Origin: Chitinophagaceae bacterium
Lineage (GTDB): Bacteria > Bacteroidota > Bacteroidia > Chitinophagales > Chitinophagaceae
Assembly: GCA_947455605.1 (NCBI GenBank)
Contig: CANGOX010000010.1
Coordinates: forward strand, 1 to 60,042
Reading direction: 5' to 3'
DNA: 60,042 nucleotides
The translations under genes were made by a program, and so were the position numbers. Positions 51,427 to 60,042 of this stretch are shown here, in pieces (position 1 is the stretch's first letter; each line of letters opens with the position of its first letter). The notes under the pieces are model-generated. The model was not told the DNA's origin and ran no database searches. It saw only the letters and a list, made by a program, of their open reading frames with translations.

Positions 51427-53064
51427 TTATTGTTTCGGATTTTTGGTTGGTGCTGATCCTGACGCTGCAGGATTGTAAGCCAACTCATTGTCCGGTACAT
51501 CCCAGTAGTCCAGGTAACCATATACAATGGTTGCATTGGTACTTACCACACCTGTTGAAGAAAGCACGGTACAACCTGTACGTGATTTAGCAGGGTCGAT
51601 AATATCCCAACGGCGCGCATCGTAGAAAGAAAGGCCTTTGAATGCCAGGGCAATTCTTCTTTCTCTTCTGAGTTCTTCGTAGGCATTTGCCTGAGTTTGG
51701 CCGGCACCGATTGGAGCCAGTCCGGCACCCTGGTAAGCCCTTACTTTGTCGATAGACTGAACACCCAGGTCAATAGAACCTGTCTGGATCAAAGCTTCCG
51801 CTTTCATCAGTTCATTTTCTTCGTAAGTACCACAAAGTGTGATCTCGTTAGCACCTGAAGCCAGGTTGGCCCAGGTAACAACACCTGCCATACCAGCTCC
51901 ACCATTGGTTAAGCTGTAACGGGTATTGAACACATTACCGCGGTCTGTATTAAAGATACCTACAGCAGTAAGTGTACGAACGTTATTGTCTTTTCTTTTG
52001 TCACCTGTTCTGAACTCCTGAACAAAACGCTCACTGAGTTTATAAGTACCGGTGGCAGCACCTGATGACTGGATCTTATCAGCAATGGTAGTTCCAAGGA
52101 AATCACCGTTTGCATCGGTACGTCCGGTAAACACCAGGTCTGTAGCCGTGATACCATTGTTTACAAGGGTAAGAATGCTTGCCCATTGTGTAGCGGTCAT
52201 AGCAGCCTTGGTAGTATTTACCAGGATATTACGCGCCTTCATGGTATTGATATTGTGCAGCCACATGGTTTGTGTTAAAACACCACCTTTCCCTTTTTGC
52301 AGGAAAGTAGGTACCAGGCTACCTAAAACGGTATTGTAATCCGCAGTAGAAGTAGCAGCGGCCAAAGCAGCAGCCGCTTTATCAAAATTCGCATTAGACT
52401 CAGTAATGATCGCTTCTTTGGTTACATAGTTACCATTGGTAGTTGCATCGGTTGTGATCGCATTTTGAATCAGTCCTGCATAATAAATAGAACCGATCCT
52501 TGCATAGGCATATCCTTTCCAGAAATAAGCCCAAGCCTGTACAGTTGCTTTTTTAGTAGCCGCACCTGAACCGGAGAAGGTAGTACCATCCACGATCTTT
52601 AACACTGAATTGGCAGCGGTGATCATGTTGTACATGTAGGCCCACTCATAAAAAGTTGGGTTACTACCTTGTTGTGCATTCACGTTTACACCACGTAATA
52701 ATGCATACTGAGTATTGAGTGCACTTGGGTTCTGTACAACGGTACCATTATCAAGGGTAACTTTATTAGGACAACCGATCTGGTTCATGTAAGCATTCGC
52801 TGCTTCTGCACCGATCAGGTCTCCCATGAGTTCCTGGAAACCTGTGGCACCAGCCCAGAATCTTCCATAAACACCATCAGAATATTTCAGGTCATAAAAA
52901 CCATTTCTATATATAGAACCCTGGGCCAATGAAATAACCCCCAGTTCGTTCTGCGCACTCTCGGGCGTAGGTTGATTTGTGTTGGAAATATCCAGGTCCT
53001 TCTTACAAGCAGTAATGCTTAAAGTGATACCCAATATCCCAATCAAAAATTTATTATTCTTCAT
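51427..53064 (-). CDS. SusD/RagB-family nutrient-binding lipoprotein
   Basis: A 545-residue outer-membrane lipoprotein (lipobox SITAC, Cys20). It is the surface lid and ligand-binding partner of the SusC channel. The N-terminal ELGVISLAQGSIYRNG and later helices form the TPR-like core. Near the C-terminus ENELMKAEALIQTG and RRERRIALAFKGLSFYDARRWDI are SusD hallmarks. It starts 24 bases after susC ends. No glycoside hydrolase or regulator adjoins, so a non-glycan substrate is possible. Confidence 0.93.
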   Translation of the reverse strand: MKNNKFLIGILGITLSITACKKDLDISNTNQPTPESAQNELGVISLAQGSIYRNGFYDLKYSDGVYGRFWAGATGFQELMGDLIGAEAANAYMNQIGCPNKVTLDNGTVVQNPSALNTQYALLRGVNVNAQQGSNPTFYEWAYMYNMITAANSVLKIVDGTTFSGSGAATKKATVQAWAYFWKGYAYARIGSIYYAGLIQNAITTDATTNGNYVTKEAIITESNANFDKAAAALAAATSTADYNTVLGSLVPTFLQKGKGGVLTQTMWLHNINTMKARNILVNTTKAAMTATQWASILTLVNNGITATDLVFTGRTDANGDFLGTTIADKIQSSGAATGTYKLSERFVQEFRTGDKRKDNNVRTLTAVGIFNTDRGNVFNTRYSLTNGGAGMAGVVTWANLASGANEITLCGTYEENELMKAEALIQTGSIDLGVQSIDKVRAYQGAGLAPIGAGQTQANAYEELRRERRIALAFKGLSFYDARRWDIIDPAKSRTGCTVLSSTGVVSTNATIVYGYLDYWDVPDNELAYNPAASGSAPTKNPKQ

Positions 53065-53088
53065 GTCTTCTAAGTTTTAAGATTAAGA

Positions 53089-56000
53089 TTAAAATCCAAC
53101 ATTCAATCCAATGGTATACGCCTTGGTGTTAGGGAGTGAGTTATGATCCACTCCACGATCGAATGCTGAGTTAGATGCACCTGAGCTGATCTCTGGGTCC
53201 ATACCGGTGTATTTGGTAAAGGTTACCAGGTTACGGCCGGAAAGAACCAGTTGCAGACGCTGGAATGTTTTCAACTTAAATACTTTGGCAAAATCCAGAC
53301 CCACAGACAGATTTCTTAAACGTGCGAAAGAAGCATCTTCGTAGAAATAGTCTTTGGTACCATTGTTGGCACCAGCCTGATAAATACCACGATAGAAGGC
53401 AGTATAAGCATGTGTAACACCTCCGATAGTAATTGGATTGGCATAGTCGCCTGAAATACCATCACGATACATCCACTCTTTTGTTTGGTTGTACAGGTGG
53501 CTTCCGTTAACCCAATCCCACTGCATGCTGAATGATAAGAATCCTTTGAAAGTAAAGTTGTTAATAAAGCTCATGTTGAATGTAGGATTCGGATCACCAA
53601 ATGAATACTGTCCTGGAGAGTTAACCGGACGTTTGGTTGCTTTATCAACTACATATCCGTTGCTGGCTACTTCATAGTTACCCTGATTAGCTTTGGCAAT
53701 GAATGGTTGTCCTGTATTAGGATCTACCTGATCTACTGATTTCAATACCAGGAATCCGAATAACTGACCAATCTTCTGGCCTGCTTTCAATGTGATACCT
53801 GTGCTACCTGCAGAAGAAAGAACCACTACATCCGGTCCTTTGATGCTGGTGATCTCAGAAGTCTGGTGAGAGAAATTGGTGGTCATATCCCACTGGAAAT
53901 TCTTCTTAGAAAGAATGTTCAGGTTCAATGAAGCCTGGATACCGTTTGATCCCAGACCAAATGCATTATTCAATACACTACCGATACCTGTTGAAGGTGC
54001 CGCATCTACTCTGTAGATAGCGTTATCGGTATTTCTTTTCCAATAAGTGAACGACAGGTTTGCCGTTTTCAACCATGAGCCTTTCAGCAGGTTAAAACCT
54101 AAATCAACACCAAACTCTGTTTCTTTTGATAACTCCACCGCAAGAGCCGGGTTAGGGCTGGAAGTAGGGAAGGTAAATACACTGTTGGTACCGAGGTTAG
54201 CAGCACCTAACACAGGGAAACGCTGGAAGGCGCCTGGCTGGATACCCGCTTCACCGTAAGCAGCTCTGATCTTGAAATCAGAAAGTACGTTGGATATTTT
54301 AGAATTTTCCCAGAATTTAAAACGGGAGATATTCAAATAAGCATCACCACGAGGGAAGGTTTGTGAATTGGCACCACTTCCGAATGCAGAAGAATAGTCA
54401 CTTCTTACACCCACAGCCAAACCTGCGATATCAGCCCACTCAAAACGCTGGTTAGCCAAAAATCCATAAGTGATAAATGGTTCAACATAATCAGAGATGA
54501 TCTTATAGATAGAAGCCTGGGTTGCATTCCATGGGTAGTAACCCGGTGCATCATATCCATAAGCAGAGAACTGCTTGTAATTATTTTTACGGTAATCGAA
54601 CGCAGCAGTAGTAACTGTTTTGATAGGAACTTTCAAATGAAAATCTTTTTCAAAATCTGTACGGATAGTAGCTGTTCCGATAAAGTTCTGGAAAGTAGTA
54701 CGCTCTACATAGTTATCGATCTCTCCGGTACTGGTTGGAGAAGAATTCGGATTGTAGTTGCTGTAGAAGTAGTCATTGTAAACCGCATTCTGGTTTAATG
54801 CCTGGTCTTCGTAGCGGTATGTTGTGTTATTGTTTGAAACGTTCAGGCTGTATTTCGCATCCAGTTCCAGGAAACGTGGAAAACGATAGTTCAGATCAAA
54901 GCTCTGCACAACATCCACTTTATTGATCAGGGTGCTGGTATACTGATTAACGAAATTAGGGTTGGCACCATTTACGCCTACCGCATCACCAAAGTAAACA
55001 CCATAGTTACCATCCAGATCTCTCTGATCGTAGTTAGCAAATGGACGTGAGTTGTTCAGACTGTAAAAGATACCACGGCCAGTCTGGTCGTTCAGTGTAT
55101 TTTTTGTATACACTAATTGAGAAAGGCTGGTCAGTTTCAGGTTCTTGGCCAATTCAATACCCAGTTTACCTGTTAAGTTAGAACGGGAATAATCTCCGTT
55201 GTCTTTAAAGTTAGAATTCTGCTGGTTGTTAGAAGCTGATAATAAGAAATCAACTTTATCTCTGCTTCCCGAAATGGTAACAGAGTTATTCAATACATGC
55301 CCTTTCTGCAGGAACATTTTGTAATGATCATAGTACTGCAAATTTTTATTATAAGGCGTTTCAGCATAGCTGGTAACACCTAATGCATTGTACTGAACGT
55401 TTGCATCGTATACACTTAAAGACGGATCAAATTTCAGTGGAGCACCGCTCGCCTGTATAACATTACCGCTTGCATCCGTTACAAATGCATGAAAAGCAGA
55501 TTTGTGTACATTACCAATATTTAATAATTCGTTGGTAGTAGCACTGCTGCTTACATCAATATTGAGTTTGCCTGCTTTTGCTTTTTTGGTAAACAACTGG
55601 ATTACACCATTTGCTCCCTGAGCACCATATAAAGAAGCTGCAGCGGCACCTTGTACCACTTCCACTCTTTCAATGATGTTTACGTCGATCGAGTTAAGAT
55701 CGGTAGCGCGAACTTCCAGACCATCCACCAGGATCATCGGGAAGGTTCCACCCTGTACGGTATTGATACCGCGCAGAAGGATATTCAAAGGCTGACCCGG
55801 GTTACCATTGGTACTGGAGATCTGTGCACCGGCAATCTGGCCTACTAACTGCTGACCTACGTCGCCAGAAGTAACTTTAACCTGGCTGCCTACGTTCACA
55901 GCCTCAACCGCGATACCCAGTTTCTTTTTGCTGGTAGCGGCGCCTACACCGGTAACCACCACTTCACTGAGTGATCTTACATCGGTAGTAAGCTGAACCT

Positions 56001-56268
56001 GTAAATTTGAAGAAGAAGCAACGACCTGCTTGTTTTCAAAGCCCAGGGCAGTGATCAACAAAGTAGCACCGTTTTTTACTTTAATAGAAAAGGCACCATC
56101 ATTTCCGGCGCTGGTACCATTCTTGGTACCTTTTTCAAGTACGGTTGCTCCTGGAACAGGAGCCCCCTTGTCGTCTACAACCTTTCCGGTTACAGTAGAA
56201 GTTTGTGCAAATCCGACCAATATGGCCATGACATAAGCACAAACGCTCATTAGCAGTTTTTTTCTCAT
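53089..56268 (-). CDS. SusC/RagA-family TonB-linked outer-membrane transporter
   Basis: A 1059-residue transporter with a signal peptide (to about 21), a carboxypeptidase-regulatory-like domain (about 24-100: VTGKVVDDKGAPVPGATVLEKGTKNGTSAGNDGAF), a TonB-box region (SEVVVTG), and a plug (about 120-230: GQPLNILLRGINTVQGGTFPMILVDGLEVRA). The large barrel ends with NTKAYTIGLNVGF. It imports nutrients with the SusD protein. No anti-sigma/sigma pair or hybrid two-component sensor is adjacent, so its regulation is not visible here. Confidence 0.95.
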   Translation of the reverse strand: MRKKLLMSVCAYVMAILVGFAQTSTVTGKVVDDKGAPVPGATVLEKGTKNGTSAGNDGAFSIKVKNGATLLITALGFENKQVVASSSNLQVQLTTDVRSLSEVVVTGVGAATSKKKLGIAVEAVNVGSQVKVTSGDVGQQLVGQIAGAQISSTNGNPGQPLNILLRGINTVQGGTFPMILVDGLEVRATDLNSIDVNIIERVEVVQGAAAASLYGAQGANGVIQLFTKKAKAGKLNIDVSSSATTNELLNIGNVHKSAFHAFVTDASGNVIQASGAPLKFDPSLSVYDANVQYNALGVTSYAETPYNKNLQYYDHYKMFLQKGHVLNNSVTISGSRDKVDFLLSASNNQQNSNFKDNGDYSRSNLTGKLGIELAKNLKLTSLSQLVYTKNTLNDQTGRGIFYSLNNSRPFANYDQRDLDGNYGVYFGDAVGVNGANPNFVNQYTSTLINKVDVVQSFDLNYRFPRFLELDAKYSLNVSNNNTTYRYEDQALNQNAVYNDYFYSNYNPNSSPTSTGEIDNYVERTTFQNFIGTATIRTDFEKDFHLKVPIKTVTTAAFDYRKNNYKQFSAYGYDAPGYYPWNATQASIYKIISDYVEPFITYGFLANQRFEWADIAGLAVGVRSDYSSAFGSGANSQTFPRGDAYLNISRFKFWENSKISNVLSDFKIRAAYGEAGIQPGAFQRFPVLGAANLGTNSVFTFPTSSPNPALAVELSKETEFGVDLGFNLLKGSWLKTANLSFTYWKRNTDNAIYRVDAAPSTGIGSVLNNAFGLGSNGIQASLNLNILSKKNFQWDMTTNFSHQTSEITSIKGPDVVVLSSAGSTGITLKAGQKIGQLFGFLVLKSVDQVDPNTGQPFIAKANQGNYEVASNGYVVDKATKRPVNSPGQYSFGDPNPTFNMSFINNFTFKGFLSFSMQWDWVNGSHLYNQTKEWMYRDGISGDYANPITIGGVTHAYTAFYRGIYQAGANNGTKDYFYEDASFARLRNLSVGLDFAKVFKLKTFQRLQLVLSGRNLVTFTKYTGMDPEISSGASNSAFDRGVDHNSLPNTKAYTIGLNVGF

Positions 56269-57170
56269 GTTGTTGGTTTTTTGAAAGTGAGCCGTTTATC
56301 AGCCTTTCTGACCACCTAAGTAAAAGTAAAGCTGCACAATAACCCTTTGCTGGTATTCATTTTAAGCTTTTTTTAATCTTTTTGTTTAACATTTGGGTAT
56401 AAAACGTTCAAAAAATACATCAAATAAGCTTTATGATAAAACCAAAATTTTTTCTGAAACATAGATGCAATTGGGGCTCATCGGTGAAAATGTTGGTTAT
56501 TTCGGTGAATCAAATGAAAGAAACCCTTGCCCACGTACCCTTTTTCAAGCATGCAGGATCTCATACCTCATATTAAACAATAAAATATTCTTTTTCATAT
56601 GTAATTTATTTAAATTCATCTGTGTCATCATTGCCTTATCCGGGATTAAAAAAGGAGTGTATTAACATAACCGGTTAACCAACAAGATGAATCCTGTTAG
56701 CATATTAAAGAAGATTCCAGGTGAGGGGGGCTCGGTTAACCAATTAAAAACCAACAACTTGCCGAAAAGAACGCCCATATCGCCAATTCAACCAAATGCC
56801 GGAGAACCTGACTTGCCATTTTGACCGGGACGCAGCCGGGATTGTCAGACTGCCCCCAAAGGGGGTCTTTGGGGTTTTTGAATCCCGAAAAATTATGCAC
56901 AGGAGGCAAAATTAATTTTGGAATCTGACCCATTATTGTAATTTAGTGGAAGAATTTAATGGGTTAGTAAGTAAACAGGGTCAACAGCAATGTTGGCCCT
57001 TTTACGTGCCGTCAATACTGCATTTCAGCGGAATCGGTCTTTTAAAATACTGCGTTTTTACCCCTCTTTAAACGCTCAAAATCCTACCAAAATTGTTTAC
57101 AGTTCATCACAGGAGAATGGATTCTGTTTGAGATGGTTTCTCTCTACTTTTTCAGACCTATCTTTAGGGC
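56269..57170. other. 902-base intergenic region between susC and radA
   Basis: It holds the susC promoter region (56269-56440, T-rich on the minus strand), then nothing convincing to about 56830. A GC-rich word CCCCCAAAGGGGGTC is seen near 56853, and a candidate small RNA with a terminator at 56917-57003. Short open frames here have no recognisable features. No tRNA was found. Confidence 0.6.
56917..57003 (+). ncRNA. Candidate small RNA: promoter plus hairpin terminator
   Basis: TTTG (56917-56920), 18 bases, then TAATTTAG (56939-56946, one mismatch to TAnnTTTG). About 30 bases later AGGGTCAACA (56977-56986) pairs with TGTTGGCCCT (one G-U pair, GCAA loop) and is followed by TTT. This would make a transcript of about 50 bases. 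Weakly supported. Confidence 0.3.
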
Positions 57171-58541
57171 ATGAGCAAGATCAAAACAGCTTTTTTTTGC
57201 GGTAATTGTGGTTATGAGAGTATGAAATGGATCGGTAAGTGTCCGTCGTGTAATGAATGGAACACATTTACAGAAGAAGTGTTGGACAAAGGCAATCCGA
57301 AAGAAGAGAACTGGGATAATTACACACCAGATAAAAGGAATACCAAGACCGTTGCATTAAGTGATGTGGTGAGCAATAAAGAAAAAAGGATCATCACCAA
57401 AGACTCAGAACTGAATCGTGTGTTGGGTGGAGGAATTGTTCCGGGAAGTATGGTACTGGTTGCAGGTGAACCGGGTATTGGTAAGAGTACTTTGTTTTTA
57501 CAGAACGGTTTATTGATCGATCAATTACGTATCTTATATATCAGCGGTGAAGAAAGCGAACAGCAGATAAAAATGCGGGCCGACAGATTGAAGATCACCA
57601 ATGAAAATTTTTACCTGCTAACAGAAACGGCTACGCAAACTATCTTCCAGGAGATCAAAAAACTAAAACCGCAGCTGGTCATTGTTGATTCGATACAGAC
57701 ATTGCAATCGAACCTGATCGATTCATCGGCAGGAAGTGTTTCGCAGATCCGCGAATGCGCTGCAGAGTTTCAGAAATTTGCGAAAGAAACCAATACTCCT
57801 GTATTCTTAATCGGACATATTACCAAAGACGGTGCCATTGCCGGACCGAAGATTCTGGAGCATATGGTTGATACGGTTTTACAGTTTGAAGGCGACAGGC
57901 ATTATGCGTATCGCATACTGCGAACGTTGAAAAACCGTTTCGGCAGTACGGCCGAATTAGGCATTTATGAAATGACGGGTGAAGGCATGCGTATCGTATC
58001 CAATCCTTCTGAAATACTGATCGCGCAAAGAGAAGAGCAATTGAGTGGAAGTGCCATTGCTGCTACATTAGAGGGCATGCGGCCTTTGTTGATAGAGGTA
58101 CAGGCATTGGTAACACAGAGCGTTTACGGAACACCGCAAAGAACCGTAAGCGGGTTTGATCTGCGCAGGTTACAATTGCTCTTAGCCGTATTGGAAAAAC
58201 GTGGGGGATTTACTTTCGGGATGAAAGATGTGTTCATCAATATTGCCGGTGGCATAAAAGTGGAAGACCCTTCTATTGATCTGGCTGTGATCTGTGCCTT
58301 ACTTTCTTCTTATGAAGATGTTCCCTTACCCGCGCATATTTGTTTTGCCGGTGAAGTTGGTTTGAACGGAGAGATCCGTGCCGTGAACCGGATAGAACAA
58401 AGAATTGCAGAAGCAGAGAAACTGGGTTTTGAAAAGATCATTGTTTCGCGTTACAATAAAAAAAGTTTTGATCCCAAAGCTTATAAGATCCAGGTGCTGG
58501 CTTTGAGCAGAGTGGATGAAGTGTATCAGCAGTTGTTTTAG
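57171..58541 (+). CDS. radA: DNA repair protein RadA
   Basis: A RecA-like DnaB-type helicase that promotes branch migration in recombination. It has 456 residues. The zinc finger C10-x2-C13 ... C24-x2-C27 is at the N-terminus; Walker A GEPGIGKST is at 99-107; the RadA-specific KNRFG motif is in LKNRFGSTAELG (about 258-269). The C-terminal Lon-like domain (about 290-456) includes GGIKVEDPSIDLAVICALLSS. It follows a long gap and is followed by a repeat and comF. Confidence 0.96.
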   Translation: MSKIKTAFFCGNCGYESMKWIGKCPSCNEWNTFTEEVLDKGNPKEENWDNYTPDKRNTKTVALSDVVSNKEKRIITKDSELNRVLGGGIVPGSMVLVAGEPGIGKSTLFLQNGLLIDQLRILYISGEESEQQIKMRADRLKITNENFYLLTETATQTIFQEIKKLKPQLVIVDSIQTLQSNLIDSSAGSVSQIRECAAEFQKFAKETNTPVFLIGHITKDGAIAGPKILEHMVDTVLQFEGDRHYAYRILRTLKNRFGSTAELGIYEMTGEGMRIVSNPSEILIAQREEQLSGSAIAATLEGMRPLLIEVQALVTQSVYGTPQRTVSGFDLRRLQLLLAVLEKRGGFTFGMKDVFINIAGGIKVEDPSIDLAVICALLSSYEDVPLPAHICFAGEVGLNGEIRAVNRIEQRIAEAEKLGFEKIIVSRYNKKSFDPKAYKIQVLALSRVDEVYQQLF

Positions 58542-58554
58542 TGTTGTGTAGATG

Positions 58555-58634
58555 GTTGATGGTCCACTGTCCATAGTAAGGACCCTGATCTACTTTCTAT
58601 TCAAACTATGGACCATGGTCTATGGACTATCAAC
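58555..58634. repeat. ATGGACC-type repeat between radA and comF
   Basis: A left arm with GTTGATGGTCCA and TCCATAGT (58555-58577) and a longer right arm with ACTATGGACCATGGTCTATG (58605-58634) form an incomplete inverted repeat. Third copy of this family in the window. Confidence 0.75.
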
Positions 58635-58694
58635 CCAAATATTACGCAGTATAAACACCTGATTTCAAAAGCCAATCAATACAGAGATTTGTGA

Positions 58695-59396
58695 ATGCCT
58701 TCACTCATCAAAAAATATCTCAACCATTTTTCTCATCTCTTCTATCCACACAACTGCGAAGGATGTGGTACAGATATTCTTTTTGATGATCAGTTTCTTT
58801 GTGCAAGATGTATACATGCATTACCAGAAACATATTTCTTTAGCAGACAAAACAATCCGGTAGAAAAATTATTTTACGGGCGTATACATATTCAACAGGC
58901 AGGGGCCTCTTTTTATTTTACAAAAGATTCTTTGCTGCAACATTTAATGGTACAATTAAAATACAGAAGCAATAAAGAAGCCGGTTATTTTTTAGGAAGA
59001 ATGATGGGCCATGCTTTAGCAAAATCAGAACGGTTTGCAAATGTTGATTTGCTGGTTGCTTTACCACTCAATTCAAAGAAGGAATTCAGGCGTGGTTATA
59101 ACCAGGCAGCCCTGATCTGTGAAGGGATCAGTGAGGTATGGAAAAAGCCGGTTTGCAGAGATGTTGTAACCAGGATCCGGTTTACGGAAACCCAAACCCA
59201 ACAAAACCGGGTAAGCCGCTGGCAGAATATGGAAGGCGTTTTTGCCGTAACAAAGCCCGAAACCCTTGTTGATCGTCATATTTTGCTGATCGACGATGTG
59301 ATTACCACGGGAGCCACGTTGGAAGCCTGTGGCTCGGTTATGCTCCAAATACCCGGTGTTTCCCTAAGTATCGGTGCGGCAGCGTATACTATTTAG
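58695..59396 (+). CDS. comF: ComF-family phosphoribosyltransferase
   Basis: A 233-residue protein with an N-terminal zinc finger (C21-x2-C24 and C36-x2-C39) and a phosphoribosyltransferase domain whose PRPP motif is LLIDDVITTGATLEACG (about 197-213). The segment PLNSKKEFRRGYNQA and the RWQN motif are ComF-typical. In competent bacteria ComF helps process imported ssDNA; many non-competent bacteria also have it. With comEC in the same window, DNA uptake is plausible. Confidence 0.9.
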   Translation: MPSLIKKYLNHFSHLFYPHNCEGCGTDILFDDQFLCARCIHALPETYFFSRQNNPVEKLFYGRIHIQQAGASFYFTKDSLLQHLMVQLKYRSNKEAGYFLGRMMGHALAKSERFANVDLLVALPLNSKKEFRRGYNQAALICEGISEVWKKPVCRDVVTRIRFTETQTQQNRVSRWQNMEGVFAVTKPETLVDRHILLIDDVITTGATLEACGSVMLQIPGVSLSIGAAAYTI

Positions 59397-59407
59397 TTAT
59401 GGGACAT

Positions 59408-59464
59408 AGTTAAAAGTGAATAGTGACTACCCTACTATTGACTATTCTCTATTCACTTTTAACT
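59408..59464. repeat. AGTTAAAAGTGAATAGTGA inverted repeat after comF
   Basis: Left arm AGTTAAAAGTGAATAGTGAC and the right arm ending CTATTCACTTTTAACT form a hairpin of about 20 pairs. It belongs to the GTGAATAGT word family and may serve as the comF terminator. Confidence 0.7.
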
Positions 59465-59548
59465 CTTTCCGTCACCCCCTCCCCCTTTCATCAAGTTTAA
59501 TGCAACCATTTCAGAAAAATGTTGTTCTTTAGTACAAACAAATCAAAT

Positions 59549-60042
59549 ATGAAATACTTTTTATCCATTGCTATTATTGCCATGCTCAGCGCTTTTAAAC
59601 CGGGCGATCCGAGCATACACAGCTTTAAGGTTACTTCTATCGAGGGTAAGACCATCGATTTTTCTAAGTTTAAAGGAAAGAAGATACTGGTAGTGAATAC
59701 CGCTTCCAAATGCGGTTATACCCCACAGTATGAGCAACTCGAAAAAGTTTACGAAGAGTATAAAGACAAATTGGTGATCGTAGGTTTTCCTGCCAATAAT
59801 TTTGGTGCACAGGAACCCGGCACCGATTCAGAGATCCAGGAATTCTGTAAAGCCCGTTTTGGCGTTAAATTTCCTTTGGCCAGCAAGATCAGCGTTAAAG
59901 GCGATGATACCGCCCCTATTTACAAATGGCTTACCAGCAAAGGTGAGAACGGTGTATTGGATGCCGAGATCAAATGGAACTTCAATAAATTCTTATTGGA
60001 TGAGAATGGAAAGATGATCGCTTACTTTGACAGTAAGGTGAA
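59549..60042 (+). CDS. Glutathione peroxidase-like thiol peroxidase (3' end beyond window)
   Basis: 164 codons are visible and the end is cut off by the window. An N-terminal signal-like stretch (MKYFLSIAIIAMLSAF) precedes the peroxidase fold. The peroxidatic cysteine is in VVNTASKCGYTPQY, followed by the glutamine motif FPANNFGAQEPG and by WNFNKFLLDENG with the conserved Trp and Asn. A cysteine rather than selenocysteine is used. Such enzymes reduce peroxides, usually with thioredoxin. The signal suggests a periplasmic protein. Confidence 0.92.
   Translation, partial: MKYFLSIAIIAMLSAFKPGDPSIHSFKVTSIEGKTIDFSKFKGKKILVVNTASKCGYTPQYEQLEKVYEEYKDKLVIVGFPANNFGAQEPGTDSEIQEFCKARFGVKFPLASKISVKGDDTAPIYKWLTSKGENGVLDAEIKWNFNKFLLDENGKMIAYFDSKV

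Noticed and set aside
56465..56665. 66-codon plus-strand frame in the susC-radA gap
   Set aside because: No recognisable domain, signal or ribosome-binding context, and AT-rich composition typical of non-coding sequence.
35319..59396. Claim of natural competence from comEC and comF
   Set aside because: Both genes are widespread in non-competent bacteria, and no pilus or dprA genes are in the window.

Overview
The window reads as a chromosome segment of a Bacteroidota bacterium, most likely family Chitinophagaceae. Pointers are a SusC/SusD pair, a GLPGLI protein beside a TonB-dependent receptor, the mutY-ssb-gldE-gldD neighbourhood of gliding bacteria, -7 promoter boxes of the TAnnTTTG type, almost no Shine-Dalgarno sites, and very abundant short word-like palindromic repeats between genes. 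No tRNA, rRNA, CRISPR array, complete insertion sequence or prophage was seen. The genus cannot be named from the sequence alone.

Layout. 1-8.7 kb: a minus-strand carotenoid operon (ECF sigma factor, crtI, crtB, idi, crtD, cruF, crtZ, crtY) behind a MerR/B12-binding regulator that keeps the cobalamin-binding motifs of CarH photoreceptors; the enzyme set predicts a monocyclic xanthophyll of the saproxanthin type. 8.7-16.4 kb: dTDP-sugar genes (rfbA, rfbC, rfbB), a membrane acyltransferase, two genes resembling 2,3-diamino-sugar acid synthesis, and a MurU-like nucleotidyltransferase next to a fusion of an amino-sugar kinase with a RapZ C-terminal domain. 16.6-19.7 kb: a thioredoxin-DUF4266-DUF3570 module and a MORN/TonB-C protein. 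19.7-24.2 kb: a repair-flavoured block with a radical SAM protein, two tandem 2H phosphoesterases, a UmuD homologue lacking its protease dyad, and UmuC; a broken DUF559 gene between perfect 25-bp inverted repeats sits between umuD and umuC. 24.2-28.6 kb: an AT-rich island with a small secreted four-cysteine protein, a GLPGLI protein and a TonB-dependent receptor. 28.6-33.7 kb: lipoproteins, a sulfatase, an ECF sigma factor with a membrane partner, and a small orphan protein.

33.8-43.5 kb: a free-standing C-terminal half of carbamoyl phosphate synthase, comEC, purH, an EamA transporter, a polysaccharide deacetylase-like protein, lutB and a DUF3109 protein. 43.6-50.6 kb: gldD, gldE, ssb and mutY on the minus strand; HU, a TPR protein, a 31-residue mS38/bS22-like ribosomal protein and RNase G on the plus strand. 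50.6-56.3 kb: an exported protein and the SusD/SusC pair. 57.2-60 kb: radA, comF and the start of a glutathione peroxidase.

The strongest cross-window theme is the repeats. At least ten word-like families occupy the gaps, several intrude into coding sequence (gldD signal peptide, the deacetylase), and several genes (crtZ, crtI, umuD, an acetyltransferase) take their stop codon from a repeat. The most notable single loci are the dyad-less UmuD, the kinase-RapZ fusion, the split carB, the CarH-like/crt locus and the small-peptide/GLPGLI/receptor island.
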